NCBI GenBank assembly: GCA_025765615.1
Contig: JAIVFJ010000033.1
Coordinates: 1 to 64,000 of the forward strand
Direction of reading: 5' to 3'
Source of the DNA: Zopfochytrium polystomum
Taxonomy: Eukaryota; Chytridiomycota; Chytridiomycetes; Chytridiales; Chytridiaceae
DNA: 64,000 nucleotides
Numbering within the stretch: the stretch's first letter is position 1; each line of letters starts with the position of its first letter. This document shows positions 34,287 to 45,592 of the stretch, piece by piece. The notes below the pieces were generated by a model. It had not been told where the DNA came from, did not search any database, and was given only the letters and a program-made list of their open reading frames with translations. Position numbers and translations under genes: made by a program.

Positions 34287-36167
34287 CTACAAAAGTGGCT
34301 CTCCTTTCAAGTTGACTGAGTAAACCAAATGGGAAATGGAGATAACCATCCGTTATCAAATGGCTGCTAGATACGCAATGCTGTGGGGAGGCAACTTACG
34401 GTCTTTCTCCACGACGTATCCCGGGGCAACCTGACAATCTTTTAGCGTTGAGCCTTCGCCGATTTTCGCCGTATTGCAGACAACGCAGCCGTCCAGCTTC
34501 ACGCTGTTTGACAAAAAAAATAAGACGAGTCCGTGTCAAACCGTGAGCTGGTTTGAGGATGACACTCAACTTGTCTTCAATAACGCAGTGATCCATGATT
34601 ACTGAACCGGCGATTTTCACATTCTTGCCGATCACACAGTGCGAACCAATTACTGACTTTTTCACCCCGGTTCGCTCGCCAATCCGGGTTCCTTCACCCA
34701 CCATCGCATCTGCTCCGACCTGTTCATGCGAAAGCAAGGGTATTAGCAACTTTGCGCTTGTAAGGAGCGAGGGCGATCGTGTGACACGAGTGTACCTGAG
34801 TCTTCTGGCTGATTTGCGCCGACTCGGACACGAGCGCCTCGCCCGGCGGCGCAAACTTTGGCATATTCCGGTTGCCCTCCAAGTAAGTCCACTGAGTGTG
34901 CGCCCGGAACACGTGCTCGCCTCCGCCAGGTGAAGGCTTTGCAACAACGGCGGCGCAGACAACTTGCGGTGTCTTGTCGGCGCCGACGAACCCGCCCCCC
35001 GTGGAAGAATGGCTGCGCGCTAGTGTGAATGGGTCTGCGGACTGTGGGAGGGCGAGGACTGGGGGGTAGGGACAGATCCAATCAGGTTTTTTTATTCGAC
35101 GAAAAGCGGGGGGGGGAGCTGGACGCACGTTTATCGATGCTTTCGCGTTTCACAACGCGGTCGGAGTACTGGCATTGCAGCAGGAGCGGAATCAAGTCGG
35201 ACTTGATGCCGACCAACTTGCTCTGCTTGATCAGGTCAATCACCCATCGCTTGAAGACGTAGAGATGCGCGTCTCGCAATGTAGTGTGGATGGTGACGTT
35301 TGGATACCTATTTCGCGAGGGGAAGGAAATAAAGAATCAATAAAAAAAACCTAATCAGGGAATGTCCAGAGTCACGAAAACCTCAACCACGCACCGTTCC
35401 AGCATGGCGCGGTTCATCGGCAGCTCCTCGTCAATGTCCTCTGCTAGCACCGTCATCAGCAGCCTCCCCGTCGAGTGATCAATTCCAATAAACTCGAGCG
35501 TTTCGTCGTCTTTTTTGCTCGAAGCCGCTTCGTCGCCCTTTACGTTCTCATACAGCATGGCAACCATTGCCGCGTTCTGCGCCCGGTGAATGTCCAAAAA
35601 CTTGTGCGCGGGCAGGTTGATGATGATGTCGCAGCTTAAAACAAGAAAGTCGGACTGATTGACGGCCGATGCGGGGGCGCGGAGGTTAGGTGCGAGCAGA
35701 AGTCAATATTACGGGGCTGGGGCTTGCACACCTTGATTCTGTTGCTGACGTGCCGCAATGCGTTCAAGGACCCGATTTCTTCTTTGAATTTGACGACTTC
35801 GAGCATGGTTCCGCTTCCTTTCTCGTAAACCTTGTGCACGTAATTGCTAATGTTCTTGTACGCTGCGTCGCTGCACACAACGATGATGTCTGTCGGAAAT
35901 GGGGGGGTTTACCACGGTTCACCAGTTGCCCTTCAAGGATGCGGGTACCTTCGATGCGCGCGTTCTCCAACCACTGCAGCTGGTAGTAGATCATTGGCTT
36001 GTTTCCCACGGGAAGAAGCGCCTTTGGGAGTTCCTTTGGGTCTTCCGTCAGCGGAAACATCCTTCGCCGAAAGTTCTGTCAGTTGGAAGCGCGAAGATGG
36101 TGCGGCGCCCACCTGCTTCCTCGTCCGCAAAGGACGATCGCCTTGTAGGTTTGAAATGCTCGGTCAT
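34287..36167 (-). CDS. GCD1: translation initiation factor eIF2B subunit gamma
   Basis: This is a subunit of the eIF2 guanine-nucleotide exchange factor. The nucleotidyltransferase-like N-terminus reads YKAIVLCGRGSR, MFPLTEDPKELPKALLPVG and KPMIYYQLQWLE. The middle has CDIIINLPAHKFLDIHR, LEFIGIDHSTGRLLM and DAHLYVFKRWVIDLI with IKSDLIPLLL. The C-terminus is a left-handed beta-helix (IGSHCVIGKNVKIAGSVIMD, then VKLDGCVVCNTAKIGEGSTL) ending in LNLKGEPLL. Introns, all phase-consistent: 36062-36112, 35890-35948, 35635-35729, 35308-35394, 35035-35128, 34720-34795, 34504-34570 and 34316-34399. The start ATG 36167 needs one missing T in CATTTC to reach the conserved frame. The IKSDLIP segment and the two-domain layout separate it from GDP-mannose pyrophosphorylase. 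Confidence 0.88.
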
Positions 36168-36494
36168 TCGGACGGTACGATGTGGATGGCTGTTTACAGA
36201 GGAGGAGGAACGGACCTGGAACTCCTTGTGCGAGGACGGCATCGTGGGAGTGCGCGACTGTGACTGTGGCGGAGGGGCAGCTGGGAGATGAATCGACCGC
36301 GGTCTGAGGGGTTGTGGATTGCGGCGTCTTTGACGTGGCCGATTTCTTTACATCGTGCAAAAGCAATGCCCGAAGCTTCAGGAAAAGATCATAACAGGGC
36401 AATGTGAAGGCCGAAATGTAGAAGTGTATTGTGTATAATAATTGAGAAAGTGCGAAGAACAGCAAGCCCACGAGACCAGGACCGCGGGTGGTTC

Positions 36495-37145
36495 TCAGGC
36501 AGAGACGAAGGACGGGAAGCAGTCCTTGATGACCTTTCCTGCGTGCTGCACAAATGCACGGAATGCATCTCTCAGTCTCCGTATTTCTCAAAGAACAAGG
36601 CTTACTTTGCTTTCGATGTGGTCGTTTAGTGCCTGAGGGGTAACAATACCCGCAAGTGGGTGATCAGTACAACAGAGTCGCAAACTCGTACCGTAAAACC
36701 ATCACTTGAGTCTTCCACCCGCAGAAGCAGGGACGACCGATCTCCTCCCCGCAGATCGGTCTCCTGAACGAGCAAGTAGAGAGGGAAAAAGCGCCAGCTT
36801 ACCTTTTCCCGGACGGTCGAAAGGAACGTTTGGCGGCAGATGGAACACTGAATCGATTTGGCGGCTTCGTTCTGTTCAGAGGCAGGATGTGAGCGTGAGG
36901 ACGAGATATTCGGCCAGATCAAAGGTGGGCTTACGGCTTTTAGCTGCGACTTTGCTTGGTTCGCGCCCTTGTCCTGGCGATCCCGACGCATTTGGGCTTT
37001 TTGGCCCTGGTGGGGTAGATGTTAGTGAGCCAAGAAGCACCGGGATAGATCGTTTTGCGTGGTGCTATTCGACTGATTGAGCCAAGAACAATCGCCGACG
37101 TCGCAATCGAAGGATGCGTGCAAAAAGGCTACTCACGTTCCCCAT
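36495..37145 (-). CDS. 75-residue C2H2-type zinc-finger protein (ZNF706/At2g23090-like)
   Basis: Five tiny exons assemble cleanly: 37137-37145 (MGN), 36935-37006, 36803-36871, 36606-36632 and 36495-36545, separated by introns with canonical GT...AG ends, all in phase 0. The protein has a basic, Gln-rich N-terminus (GQKAQMRRDRQDKGANQAKS), a zinc finger (CSICRQTFLS ... LNDHIESKH) and a short tail KVIKDCFPSFVSA. The length, order and the HxESKH...DCFP ending match the small zf-met2/SERF-associated family found from plants to animals. Function of the family is poorly known; nuclear or translational roles have been proposed. It is divergently placed, about 300 bp from the F-box gene. Confidence 0.85.
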
Positions 37146-37448
37146 GACTGCTGATGTTAGATGACGATGACGATGACGATGAAGGTGAAGAAGATGGAGA
37201 CGACGATCTGGCGGTGCTGGAGTGAGTGCGCCGAAGTTCGCGAAAGAGGGGAAAAGGCCGCTGTGGTGGGTTTTGTTCTTTTTGGTTCTGCGCGTGTGGG
37301 CGAGAAGGCAGCCAATGGGGACAGAGAGAGAGAGAGAGCGAGTGAGTGGGTGAGAGAGTGAGAGAGATAGAGAGAGTGACAGAGACAGAAGAGAGACAGA
37401 CAGACAGACAGAGAGTTGGAGAGAGACAGACCGAGTAAAATATTTACC

Positions 37449-39948
37449 ATGTCAATGAGTTACGACGACGACAACCCCCAAGAACGAGGCACGGTGGCTC
37501 TCCTTGCCGCCTCACAGTCGCACTCGCACTCGGGGATGACGACGCCTCCGTCGGACCGGCTCCTGGCCACTGCTACCACTACTACTACAACTGCTACTGC
37601 TACTGCTACTACTGCTGGCACTACTGCTACCACCACTACCGCTCCCGCTGATGCCCCGCGCTCGTTCCACGGGGAGGCCGGCGCACGCCCGCCGCTCCCG
37701 GATCACCAACCCAACGGTGTTGCCGCTGCTTTTCGCAACTACGCCCCCAGGTCTTCCACGCCGCCGCGGACAGAGACTCGCGGCGGCAGCGGCGGCTCTC
37801 CCCTCATGGCTCTGAAGAAGAAACTCTCGGCGGGCACTCTCGTCGACTCGTCTCCAGCGAGTGACGATCTGAGTTCGATGAGCATCGATAAAGTGGGCGT
37901 GGACCCGCAGGCCGACTCCGCTGCGACCGAAGGGGCGAGCCCTGATGGAGCAGACGACGACCGCGACGAAGATATTTCGGACGCTTGTGAGGAAGAAGAA
38001 GATAGCCCTTCCATGGACTGGAGCGGAGGAGAGGACGATGCGTGGGACGCAACATGGGACCAACTCTGGGACGACGGCACCGCCCCAACCAAGTACAACA
38101 ACAGGACAGCGATCGCCTCCTCCGCTCGGAGCCGCCTTTTGGCGCCACAACGCCATGCACCCACGTTTGAGTCGGCGATTCCCATCGAAGCGCAGCGACG
38201 GCTTCAATCCTTTTACGACGAGAACTTTGCGTCCTTGCGAGCCGCGACGGCTGCCGCGGTGCGAAAAACACTTTCGCCGGAGGATCGGAGGAAGTACGCC
38301 TCTACCCCCGCTTCCCCCAGAACTATTCATAGAAGTACTGAGACATGTAGAGTCGCCCCGAGACATGGTCTCCCTCATGTCCGTCTGCCACTCGACGCTG
38401 TTCGCCATCGCCGACGCAATTTGGCAGAATCCACGGTTCGACGTCCCCATCACCCTCCGGTCGACGCCATCTTCCCGGTCCACGCCATCTTCCAAATGGA
38501 AGAGTGCCAACGAGAGGTTTGCTCAATTTGTCAAGTGCCTGCACGCGTCGACTCCATACTCGAGTCCCGCAAAGTTCCCCTCTCGCGTGCGAACCATCGA
38601 AGTAACTGATGCGGCGCTCAGCGATGACCTGATGTACGAAGCCGTCATACGCTGCCCAAACCTTAAAGCTTTCAAATGCAAGGGGGGGAAAGTTTCCGGA
38701 ACGACGGTAGGGCAGATGCTCAAGTGCGCTCCCGCCATCGAAGTTCTCCAGCTCCCAGACTGCCTTCGAGTGGAGGTTGGCTACGTGGTCGGAATTCTCA
38801 CGGAGCTCGCGCGGCAGAACGAGCGCAACGGTACCGCAGCGCAAGCAATGCTTCCTCAGTCTTTGCGCGTGATTGATCTGTCGGGCACCAGGATCAGGGA
38901 CGGGGACGTCGCTCGCTTGGTCCGCGTCGTTCCTAACCTGCAACAGTTGCGTCTGCTCTGTTGCCGCTGTGCCTCTGACGAAGCCGCCAAAGCTATCCTA
39001 CTGAGCGGTATCGCCTTGACAGAACTTTATCTAGGCAGCAGCGGTAGAATACTGGACCCAACAACCGATATGATCATGTCCAGCGCGCCTTTCGAGCTCC
39101 TGGGTCCATCCACGACCCCCCACGCTCCAATGTTTGACTCATTGGTGACGCTTCACCTGCCGTGGGCAGCTCTGAGCGAAACCGTCCTCCTGACCGTCAT
39201 CAACCGCTTCACAAAACTGAAGACCCTCGTGGCGCTCAAAACCTCGCAAGACCCCAAACCACCGAGGCGCGAGCACCACCGTGATGCGGGCGGCCCGAAC
39301 GCGGGCGCCGTGGACCAGGATCCCCCCGCCGCCGCCGCCGCCGCCCCAGTCCAAGCGAACAACGCCCCTGAACCTCCCCGCGCCGACGCCCCAGAGGGCC
39401 CGGACGACGACGGCGACGACCACACAAGCGCCTCAAGCGACTCCTTCGCCGCGCTGCCCGCGGCGGCAGCGACGGCCGCCACCGCGTCCGGCCTCGCGCA
39501 CGTAGACCTCGGCTACACTACGCACACCTCCGCGACGCTCTCCGCCTTCCTCGCCACTCACAGCGCGACTCTGCAGGCGATCCGCATGGGCCCCTCCAGT
39601 GCCGAGCCGTCCCTTTTCTTCCAGATCGCGTACCACCTGCCGCAGCTGCGGCACCTGGACCTCACGTTCGCCGGCGACGGGGTGAGGACGGCGAGCCTGC
39701 TGGGGATCGTGCGCGGGCCAGCGCGGCGGTCGCTCGAGACGCTGTCGTTGCGCGGGGTGACCGCCGTCACGCCGACCGTTGTGAAGGAGGCCGCGAGGTG
39801 GTGTGTGTGTTTGAAGGTGTTGGACGTGACGGCGTGCGTTTGGCTGACGGCGGAGAGTTTGGGTATGGTCCTCGACAGGAAGAGAAGTGAGTTTTTAAGG
39901 TTCACGGGGAAGAGGTTAGCCGCGTTGAAAAGGTTGAACGCAGCTTGA
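37449..39948 (+). CDS. F-box/leucine-rich-repeat protein
   Basis: This is probably a substrate adaptor of an SCF ubiquitin ligase. The start ATG 37449 gives MSMSYDDD, then a Thr/Ala-rich stretch from ACT repeats, an acidic region (DEDISDACEEEEDS), and an F-box starting LPPELFIEVLRHVESPRDM (about 38310-38365) with IADAIWQNPRF. LRR units follow, for example LRVIDLSGTRIRDGDVARLV, LQQLRLLCC and LTELYLG, with further LRRs after an acidic insert (LRHLDLTF, LETLSLRGV, LKVLDVTAC), ending RLNAA. One frame change is required just before the F-box, cured by dropping one C from the CCCCC at about 38303. Target proteins cannot be inferred. Confidence 0.75.
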
Positions 39949-40320
39949 TGATGGGCGAGGTTTTTTGGTTACTGTCCGCAATCGTTGATTCCCCCCCATT
40001 CCTTTATTTCCTTTTACAGAACTATTTGCATTTTTGGATTCCCTTCTGCCACTCTTTCAGAAGCAATTCATACCCCATCTTGTTACTGTCCACTGCTTAT
40101 TTCTACTGATTCCCGGTTGAGATTGTCTGGGGCGTCCTTTTCACTTTTTCAAGTGAACCTTTGCTGCGTGTTCGTATTCGGGAGGTCTCCCTTTTTTACG
40201 ACAATGCGATATCCTGTTTCTTTTTATGGCCCAAGTCGCCGAAGTGAAGCAAAGCTAAATGCGCAATAAACTTCAACTGACTAAAACACGAAAACACACC
40301 AGCTACACGCGCCATCCCCC
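39949..40320. other. intergenic, T-rich
   Basis: AT-richer 3' flank of the F-box gene. No gene or structured element was recognised. Confidence 0.4.
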
Positions 40321-40324
40321 ACAC

Positions 40325-40544
40325 ATGGCATCATTCCCCTTTGCTCTCTGGATGGGCTCGCTGGGTTGTCTGCGAGGCGAGGCACGAGCGGCGAGACCCG
40401 AGCATTCGAGGGCCAAGCGGAGTGCCACCGCCCGCTTACGCCGAATGGCGGCATGCGGCGGTTGCTCGCTCGGCAGAGGACTCCCTACGGGCAAAGGACG
40501 AGGCGAAGGGGTTGAACGCTCAGGTGTTCAAGTTCTGGCATTGA
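40325..40544 (+). pseudogene. partial copy of the FKFWH small-protein family
   Basis: The frame ending at 40544 reads PPAYAEWRHAAVARSAEDSL, then KDEAKGLNAQVFKFWH and stop. It matches the C-terminal ~45 residues of the gene at 43684-44160 (PPAY..., VARSAEESL, KDETDGFNAQAFKFWH). Weaker DNA similarity reaches upstream to about 40345 (CTCTGGATGGGCTCGCTG). I see no equivalent of the other gene's N-terminus, so this is either a 5'-truncated copy or a gene whose first part has diverged. Confidence 0.5.
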
Positions 40545-41623
40545 CAAGAATTTTGTATCCTTTGTTTTTCTTGTTTTTTTTTTTTTTTTTTTTTTTTTTG
40601 AGAGAAAGAGAGAGAAAGAGCAACCAATCCTTCTTCTTTCGTGCCTCATTATTTACCACTTGCGAGGCCCTCATAAACGAGTTGTCTCATCCGAGTCGGC
40701 TCTTTTCATCATGGGCGAAAAGCTTTTGCGGGCTGAGGGCCTTGCTCTAGGTTTTTTTTTTTTTTTTTTTTTTTTCTTTTTCTTCTTTTTCTGAAATATG
40801 CAGCTGCTCTCCCCCAATTGAAACACGAAGACAAGTCCAGCGTTATTCTTTGCGAATTTTGGGAGGGCCTTGGTCGTCACTTCAGCTACTTTCGCTCTCT
40901 CTGCAAAAATCATCACTTTTGGCTGAGAAACGTAAGTGCAAAAGCGCTGCTGTCTGTTCGTTTTCAAGATGATATGAGCCAGTGGTTGGGCTTGCTGAAG
41001 TTGAACGTCGGCGTGACCCAGTTTGCGAAGAAAAAAAAATCTTCTCATAGACTCTGACTGGCAGGGGGGGCCAAACGGTTGGAGAATGAGAATGAGGACG
41101 CGATGATAGCCGCTTCCCACCTGCCATCTTCCATGATCATCAAATCATCGCGCTCTCATGAGGCACAATGTGGCGTGAATGGGGAGATGTTGGAGTGTGC
41201 ACTGGCATATGCGCTACGTGCGCCGAAAGGAAGCGGACGTCGAATGTAATATTCATAAATAACCCATCGCCTCGTTTGCTTCTGGAAGACCGGACTTGCG
41301 GACAGACTTTCGCATATCCGCGGTCGCGCGGCTCGGTAGCATTGGTCGGCGGATTTGCACTCCGACTGTGGGTGGCACACACATTGGCTTTTGTCAGCAA
41401 AAGCTTGAAATGAAAGTGAAAAAAATAATGTATTTATTCTGAATAAATAAATGGGAGAAGGAATTCCCGTATGCTAAAAACGGAAGCATTCCAAGCAGTT
41501 CGCGCAACCGCCTCATCCCTCGCCCACACTATAACTCCAACCCCCTCCACCCTGCACCGTCCTTCCCGCCTGGAGCTCGCACCCAATCGACTTCTTCGGC
41601 CCCTCCCCCCCCACGCCTCCAAA
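40545..41623. other. intergenic with T and A homopolymers
   Basis: I see no gene. T runs lie at about 40574-40599 and 40752-40775. The frames crossing them are short. AATAAATAAATG near 41441-41453 is AT-rich sequence close to the pirin promoter. Confidence 0.4.
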
Positions 41624-42815
41624 ATGTCGTCCTCGTCCTCCTCGTCGTCCTCATCCTCATCCGCCATCATCGAGCTCGGTAACCTGCACAGCCCCGAACC
41701 CTTCCCCGCGCAGAACCCATTCCTCTTCTGCGTCTACATCAACGAAGACTACCCCGCCGGCAACGCCAAGATGGAAGCCCCGCACCGCGGCAACGGCGCC
41801 GACTTCAACCCGGACGCGCCGTACCGCATGTACCACGGGGACCGCATCCCGGGCTTCCCCCGCCACCCGCACCGCGGCTTCGAGACCTTCAGCTGCACCG
41901 TCGACGGGCTCGTCGACCACACCGACTCGCTCGGCGGCGCCGGGCGCTACGGCGCGGGCGACGCGCAGTGGATGACGGCCGGCCGCGGCATCGTGCACGG
42001 CGAAAACATGCCGCTCCTCAACGACCGCAGGCGCAACCCCGTCAGGCTGTACCAGATCTGGGTGAACATGCCGGGCAGGGCGAAGATGGTCGAGCCGGGG
42101 CAGGTGATGCACTGGGTCGAGGAGATCCCGCGGTTCCGCGCCGGCGCCGGCGGGAGGGTCGAGATCACGGTGTGGGCGGGGGAGATCGAGGGGCGCAAGG
42201 CGCTCGCGCCGAACCCGAACAGTTGGGCCGCGGACCCGGCGAACGACGTGCACGTGCTGCGGATGGTGCTGCGGCCGGGCGGCTCGTACACGCTGCCGCC
42301 GCCGGCGCCCGGGAGCAACAGGTCGCTGTACATCGTCGCCGGCCCGCGCGAGCCGGCCAAGGTTCTGATCGCCGGCGAGGCGGTTGGAGTGAACAAGTAC
42401 GTCCACGTGAGGCAGGGCGTCGAGATTACCGTCGCGAACAAGGGCGTCGAGACGGACCCGGACATGGAGGTGCTGATGCTGCAGGGCAAGCCGATCGACG
42501 AGCCCGTCGTGCGGCAAGGCCCGTTCGTCATGAACACGAGGGAGGAGATTCAGCAGGTGAGATCATTCACTGTCTTGTTCGCGCTTTTAGTGGGCCGAAT
42601 TGTTTGGTCCGCCTTTCCAACCCTTTCAGCTGATCATGACTCCTTTCCTACCCTTATTCGTTGCCCCCTCCTCCCGCCAGGCGTACAGCGACTTCCGCGA
42701 AACCCAGTTTGGTGGCTGGCCGTGGGACGAAAACGCCGTTATCTTTCCCAAGGACAAGCCGCGCTTCCTCACGGCGAATGGAAAAACCACGTACCCTCCT
42801 TCCGTCAAGGCCTGA
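41624..42815 (+). CDS. pirin family protein (cupin-fold, iron-binding)
   Basis: Pirins are nuclear or cytosolic cupin proteins; some have quercetinase-like dioxygenase activity and others bind transcription factors. The start at 41624 gives a Ser-rich leader, then NPFLFCVYINEDYPAGN, the metal-site motif RHPHRGFETFSC (about 41858-41893) with two His, and RGIVHGENMP (about 41983-42012) supplying the third His and the Glu. The second cupin domain includes LRMVLRPGGSYTLPPP and LYIVAGPRE. Intron 42557-42680 separates REEIQQ from AYSDFRETQFGGWPW, the conserved C-terminal motif. The product of about 355 residues is longer than human pirin (290), mostly because of an added middle segment. The frame is otherwise intact. 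Confidence 0.92.
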
Positions 42816-43683
42816 GCCCTCGCCCCGCCCCCCACCCCGCCTCCTCGCCTAAGGACTCTTTGCCGCTCCCCTACCCTTTCCTCTCCACAAGACTTGTTAC
42901 GTAGTGCCATATCGAATTGATGGAAAAATGAAGAAAAAAGGGAGAAAAAAAAAATATGAAAAATATCAGGCTGCTGTGGATTATTCTTCATTTTGTCATG
43001 GTTTGCTGGCTGAAGCGCGCCTCGTGTCAACCAGGATCACCTATCGTTGCCTGACACGGCGTCTTGAACGCGCGAGGCGGTGCGGGCAGTCGGAGCCTCT
43101 CCCTCCCCTCCCTCGCGACCTCCTGCTGCCCCGTTCACAGGGCCGAGCGCCCCGCCATAACGACAAGGACGACGGGGTGCGGTGGGGAGGGAGGTTCGGC
43201 GGCTATTGCGGGAACAGCCACCGATGGATGGATGGATGGTGGAAACAGAACGCTCTGCTTTTATATCTCTCGCTCTGGCATCGGCACTACTTGAACCAGG
43301 AAATGGGGGGCAGTGCGGGGGGGCTGCTTGCGTCATACTTGTAAATATGCTGCTCTTGTCCGGCTGACAAGGACAAAAACATTACAAAGCGTTTGGTTGA
43401 TGCGCAAAAATTGCCAGTCGAATCACTCAATCATCAATAGATCGTCCAATCCGTCAGGACTAATCCAACCCCCCCACCCCACTCACCCCCTCGCCCCACT
43501 TCCCCTCACACACTCCCTTCACACACACACACACACACACACACATGCACATTCATCAGCTCAAGGCATATAAAAGGGCCAAGAGCGGCCGAGAGCCCCA
43601 AACCTTTACTTGTTCGACCCTGACGCTCTAGAAACGCATCCAAATCAAACAACACTCTAAGTACACCCACAGACACTTTCGAC
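42816..43683. other. intergenic with CA microsatellite and TATA box
   Basis: I see no gene. An imperfect GGAT repeat (GATGGATGGATGG) lies at about 43223-43236 and a CA tract at 43520-43544. The core promoter of the next gene is at the right end. Confidence 0.45.
43569..43576 (+). promoter_or_regulatory. TATA box (TATAAAAG)
   Basis: A consensus TATAAAAG lies 108 bp upstream of the ATG at 43684, a spacing that leaves room for a start site about 30 bp downstream and a short leader. It is the clearest TATA element in the window. Confidence 0.6.
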
Positions 43684-44160
43684 ATGAGCGGCAACTCTAC
43701 CTCCCAAACGAACCACGCCACCCGGGTCCCCTCACTCGCCGTCAACGACAAGCCCTTGCCCTCGCTCTTGCACCAGCCTCCCTCCGCTCCATCCGTCAAA
43801 CCCGCCGTGGCACCAACGGAGAACGCGCCGCACACTTCCGTTCACCAAGGGGAACGACAGTAGCCAAGCGCCCGCGGACGGCGCTCGCGCCATGGCAAAG
43901 GATGGCTCTGCCTCGACCACGGACCCGGCCTCACTCGGAACCAAAGCCCGCAGCCTGTGGGGCTCGCTGAGCAGTGGCGGGGAGGCCGCGGAGCGCGCGA
44001 CCAAGAGCGGCGTGTTCGGGCCTAAAGCGCGCGCGCGAGGCGCCGGCCGCCCGCTTACGTCGGTGGGCGGGGTTCGGTCGCTCGGTCGGCGGAGGAATCG
44101 CTGGGGGTGAAAGATGAGACGGACGGGTTTAACGCTCAGGCGTTCAAGTTCTGGCATTGA
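43684..44160 (+). CDS. small hydrophilic protein of unknown family, C-terminus FKFWH
   Basis: The start ATG 43684 follows a strong TATA box. The first frame encodes a Ser/Thr/Pro-rich N-terminus (MSGNSTSQTNHATRVPSLAV). Dropping one G from the G4 at about 43848 continues into NDSSQAPADGARAMAKDGSA and SLWGSLSSGGEAAERATKSG. A second indel near 44040 continues into PPAYVGGRGSVARSAEESL and the terminal KDETDGFNAQAFKFWH, stop 44158-44160. The total is about 158 residues, with no signal peptide or membrane helix. A partial relative lies at 40325-40544 on the other side of pirin. I know of no family with this ending; a stress- or starvation-type intrinsically disordered protein is only speculation. 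Confidence 0.5.
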
Positions 44161-45365
44161 TGAGATCCTTTTTTTTTTTTTTTTTTTTTCTTTCTTGTTC
44201 CCTTCGCTTTTTGATTGCGTGTGAACGACGTTCTTTCCTTCGAGCCTCTTTGCAAAAGCAACCCATGGCGCCTCATACGAGTTGTTTTCCTTGTAATCTT
44301 TTCATGATCCAACAAGATTTGAATTTTACAGGCCCAGTTTTGGCTTGAATTTGTTTATGAATTATCCCTTCAAGTTTGCAACACGAATTTTCAAATGTGC
44401 GCAACTAACATTACTACTAGCAATGCAATTTGCGTTTACAAACCTGCACCGGCTGCAGTTGAGGGCAGGCGGAGACGACTTACGTCCAACCTGTTGGACT
44501 TTCAATGGGCTGCAGGGCCTTCTGAGTCGTATCTAAACTGCTGGCCGCTGTCCTTCCACGACTGCAACAGATGGACGTGGCCCTGCTCGCTGGCGCTTCT
44601 CATTGTCAGCCTTTCATAACACAACAGGATCCCACTCTCCTTCCACCACTGCAAGAATTCGGTCAGCCATTCTCCGACGCCATGGCCAACGCTTGCGAAT
44701 CTTGTCGGCGAAAGCCCGCTCACACTCCACAAAGATATCGGGCTGCCGTATCAGAGCCTCTCCCTGAAGCCGCGACAGACGGAAAAGGGAAGCAACGAGA
44801 AAGCGATGGGGGGAAGTGGGGTGTAAGTGCGCGTCAAGATCGCGACGACGATGCAGGGAAGCTGGGGGAGGGGGCGAGGGATGGACGGGGCGTCCCGTCA
44901 CCCTCATGGTTGTCTGGGGACGGCCAAAGTAACCCTGGCATGCAATTAGTCTGTCGTCGTTGACAATGACGAATTGGACGGGAATCCGAGGCGAAGCCGC
45001 CGAATGAGCCGCGCCGACGCGCAGGACCGTTAGCATTTCAGAGGAGAGGTGAGCAATCTCGAATGCCCATTCGCAACTCCAGGTGATAGGCCAACAGAAG
45101 TCCACTAAAATGGGGCATGGCACAGAGGGTAAGCCAGGCATTCTAAAGAGGAAGGTAGGGGGAATGCTCCCGAACCCGCGATGCAGGGCACGCCTGCATA
45201 CTCTCTCTGTACTTTTGTCAAAAGCTGCGGCTCTTTTGCGGCTGTGCCGATCGGAACAGCAGGGTGCTCGCACATAGTACTCACTAATGGGTGGCACCGA
45301 ACCCGTGACGCGTTTGCCACGGCGGTCCTATTTGTTACTTAAATGTGAGTGACCTTGAGTAATAT
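44161..45365. other. intergenic; unexplained minus-strand open frame
   Basis: A T20 run (44168-44189) directly follows the FKFWH gene. The minus strand has a 227-codon open frame (44614-45297) with no recognised domain; GEALIRQPDIFVECERAFAD and RRRMADRILAVVEGEWDP are its most protein-like parts. I leave it as unassigned. A TTAAA element at 45339-45343 sits about 25 bp upstream of U6. Confidence 0.35.
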
Positions 45366-45397
45366 GTCTGTCCCTGGAAACAGGGCAGACACATATG

Positions 45398-45428
<31 letters not shown>

Positions 45429-45490
45429 GGCTCCCTGTGCAAGGATGACACGCAAAACTAGAGTGGATTCCCCTTCGGGGGACATATTTT
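45366..45490 (+). ncRNA. U6: U6 spliceosomal small nuclear RNA
   Basis: The sequence contains the U6 core almost unchanged: a 5' stem-loop (GTCTG-T-CCCTG-GAAA-CAGGG-CAGAC, 45366-45390), ACACATATGAAAATTGGAAC, the ACAGAGA box (45412-45418), GATTAGCATGG with the catalytic AGC (45424-45426), the internal stem-loop region and GGATGACACGCAAA. The U6 RNA pairs with U4 and U2 and forms the catalytic core of the spliceosome, consistent with the intron-rich genes around it. The 3' end is unusual, with an extra TCCCC-TTCG-GGGGA hairpin (45469-45482) before CATAT and the T run. It is transcribed toward HIS6, convergent with it. Confidence 0.95.
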
Positions 45491-45494
45491 TTTT
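45487..45494 (+). terminator. RNA polymerase III terminator (T8)
   Basis: A run of eight T residues follows CATA at the U6 3' end, as expected for Pol III termination and for the uridine tail bound by Lsm2-8. Confidence 0.85.
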
Positions 45495-45592
45495 CATTTC
45501 TCCCTCGCTATGGAGACTTGCACCGTGGTGGGCCCGATCGCACTCTCACCATCTATATCTTGTGGTGTACTTCCCACTTCTATCCTTTTATT

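Noticed and set aside
34380..34399. A 19-bp mini-intron at the end of eIF2B gamma
   Set aside because: GTAAGT followed closely by CCACAG would give a stop after two residues; using the acceptor at 34316 yields the more typical ending LNLKGEPLL and a normal 84-bp intron.
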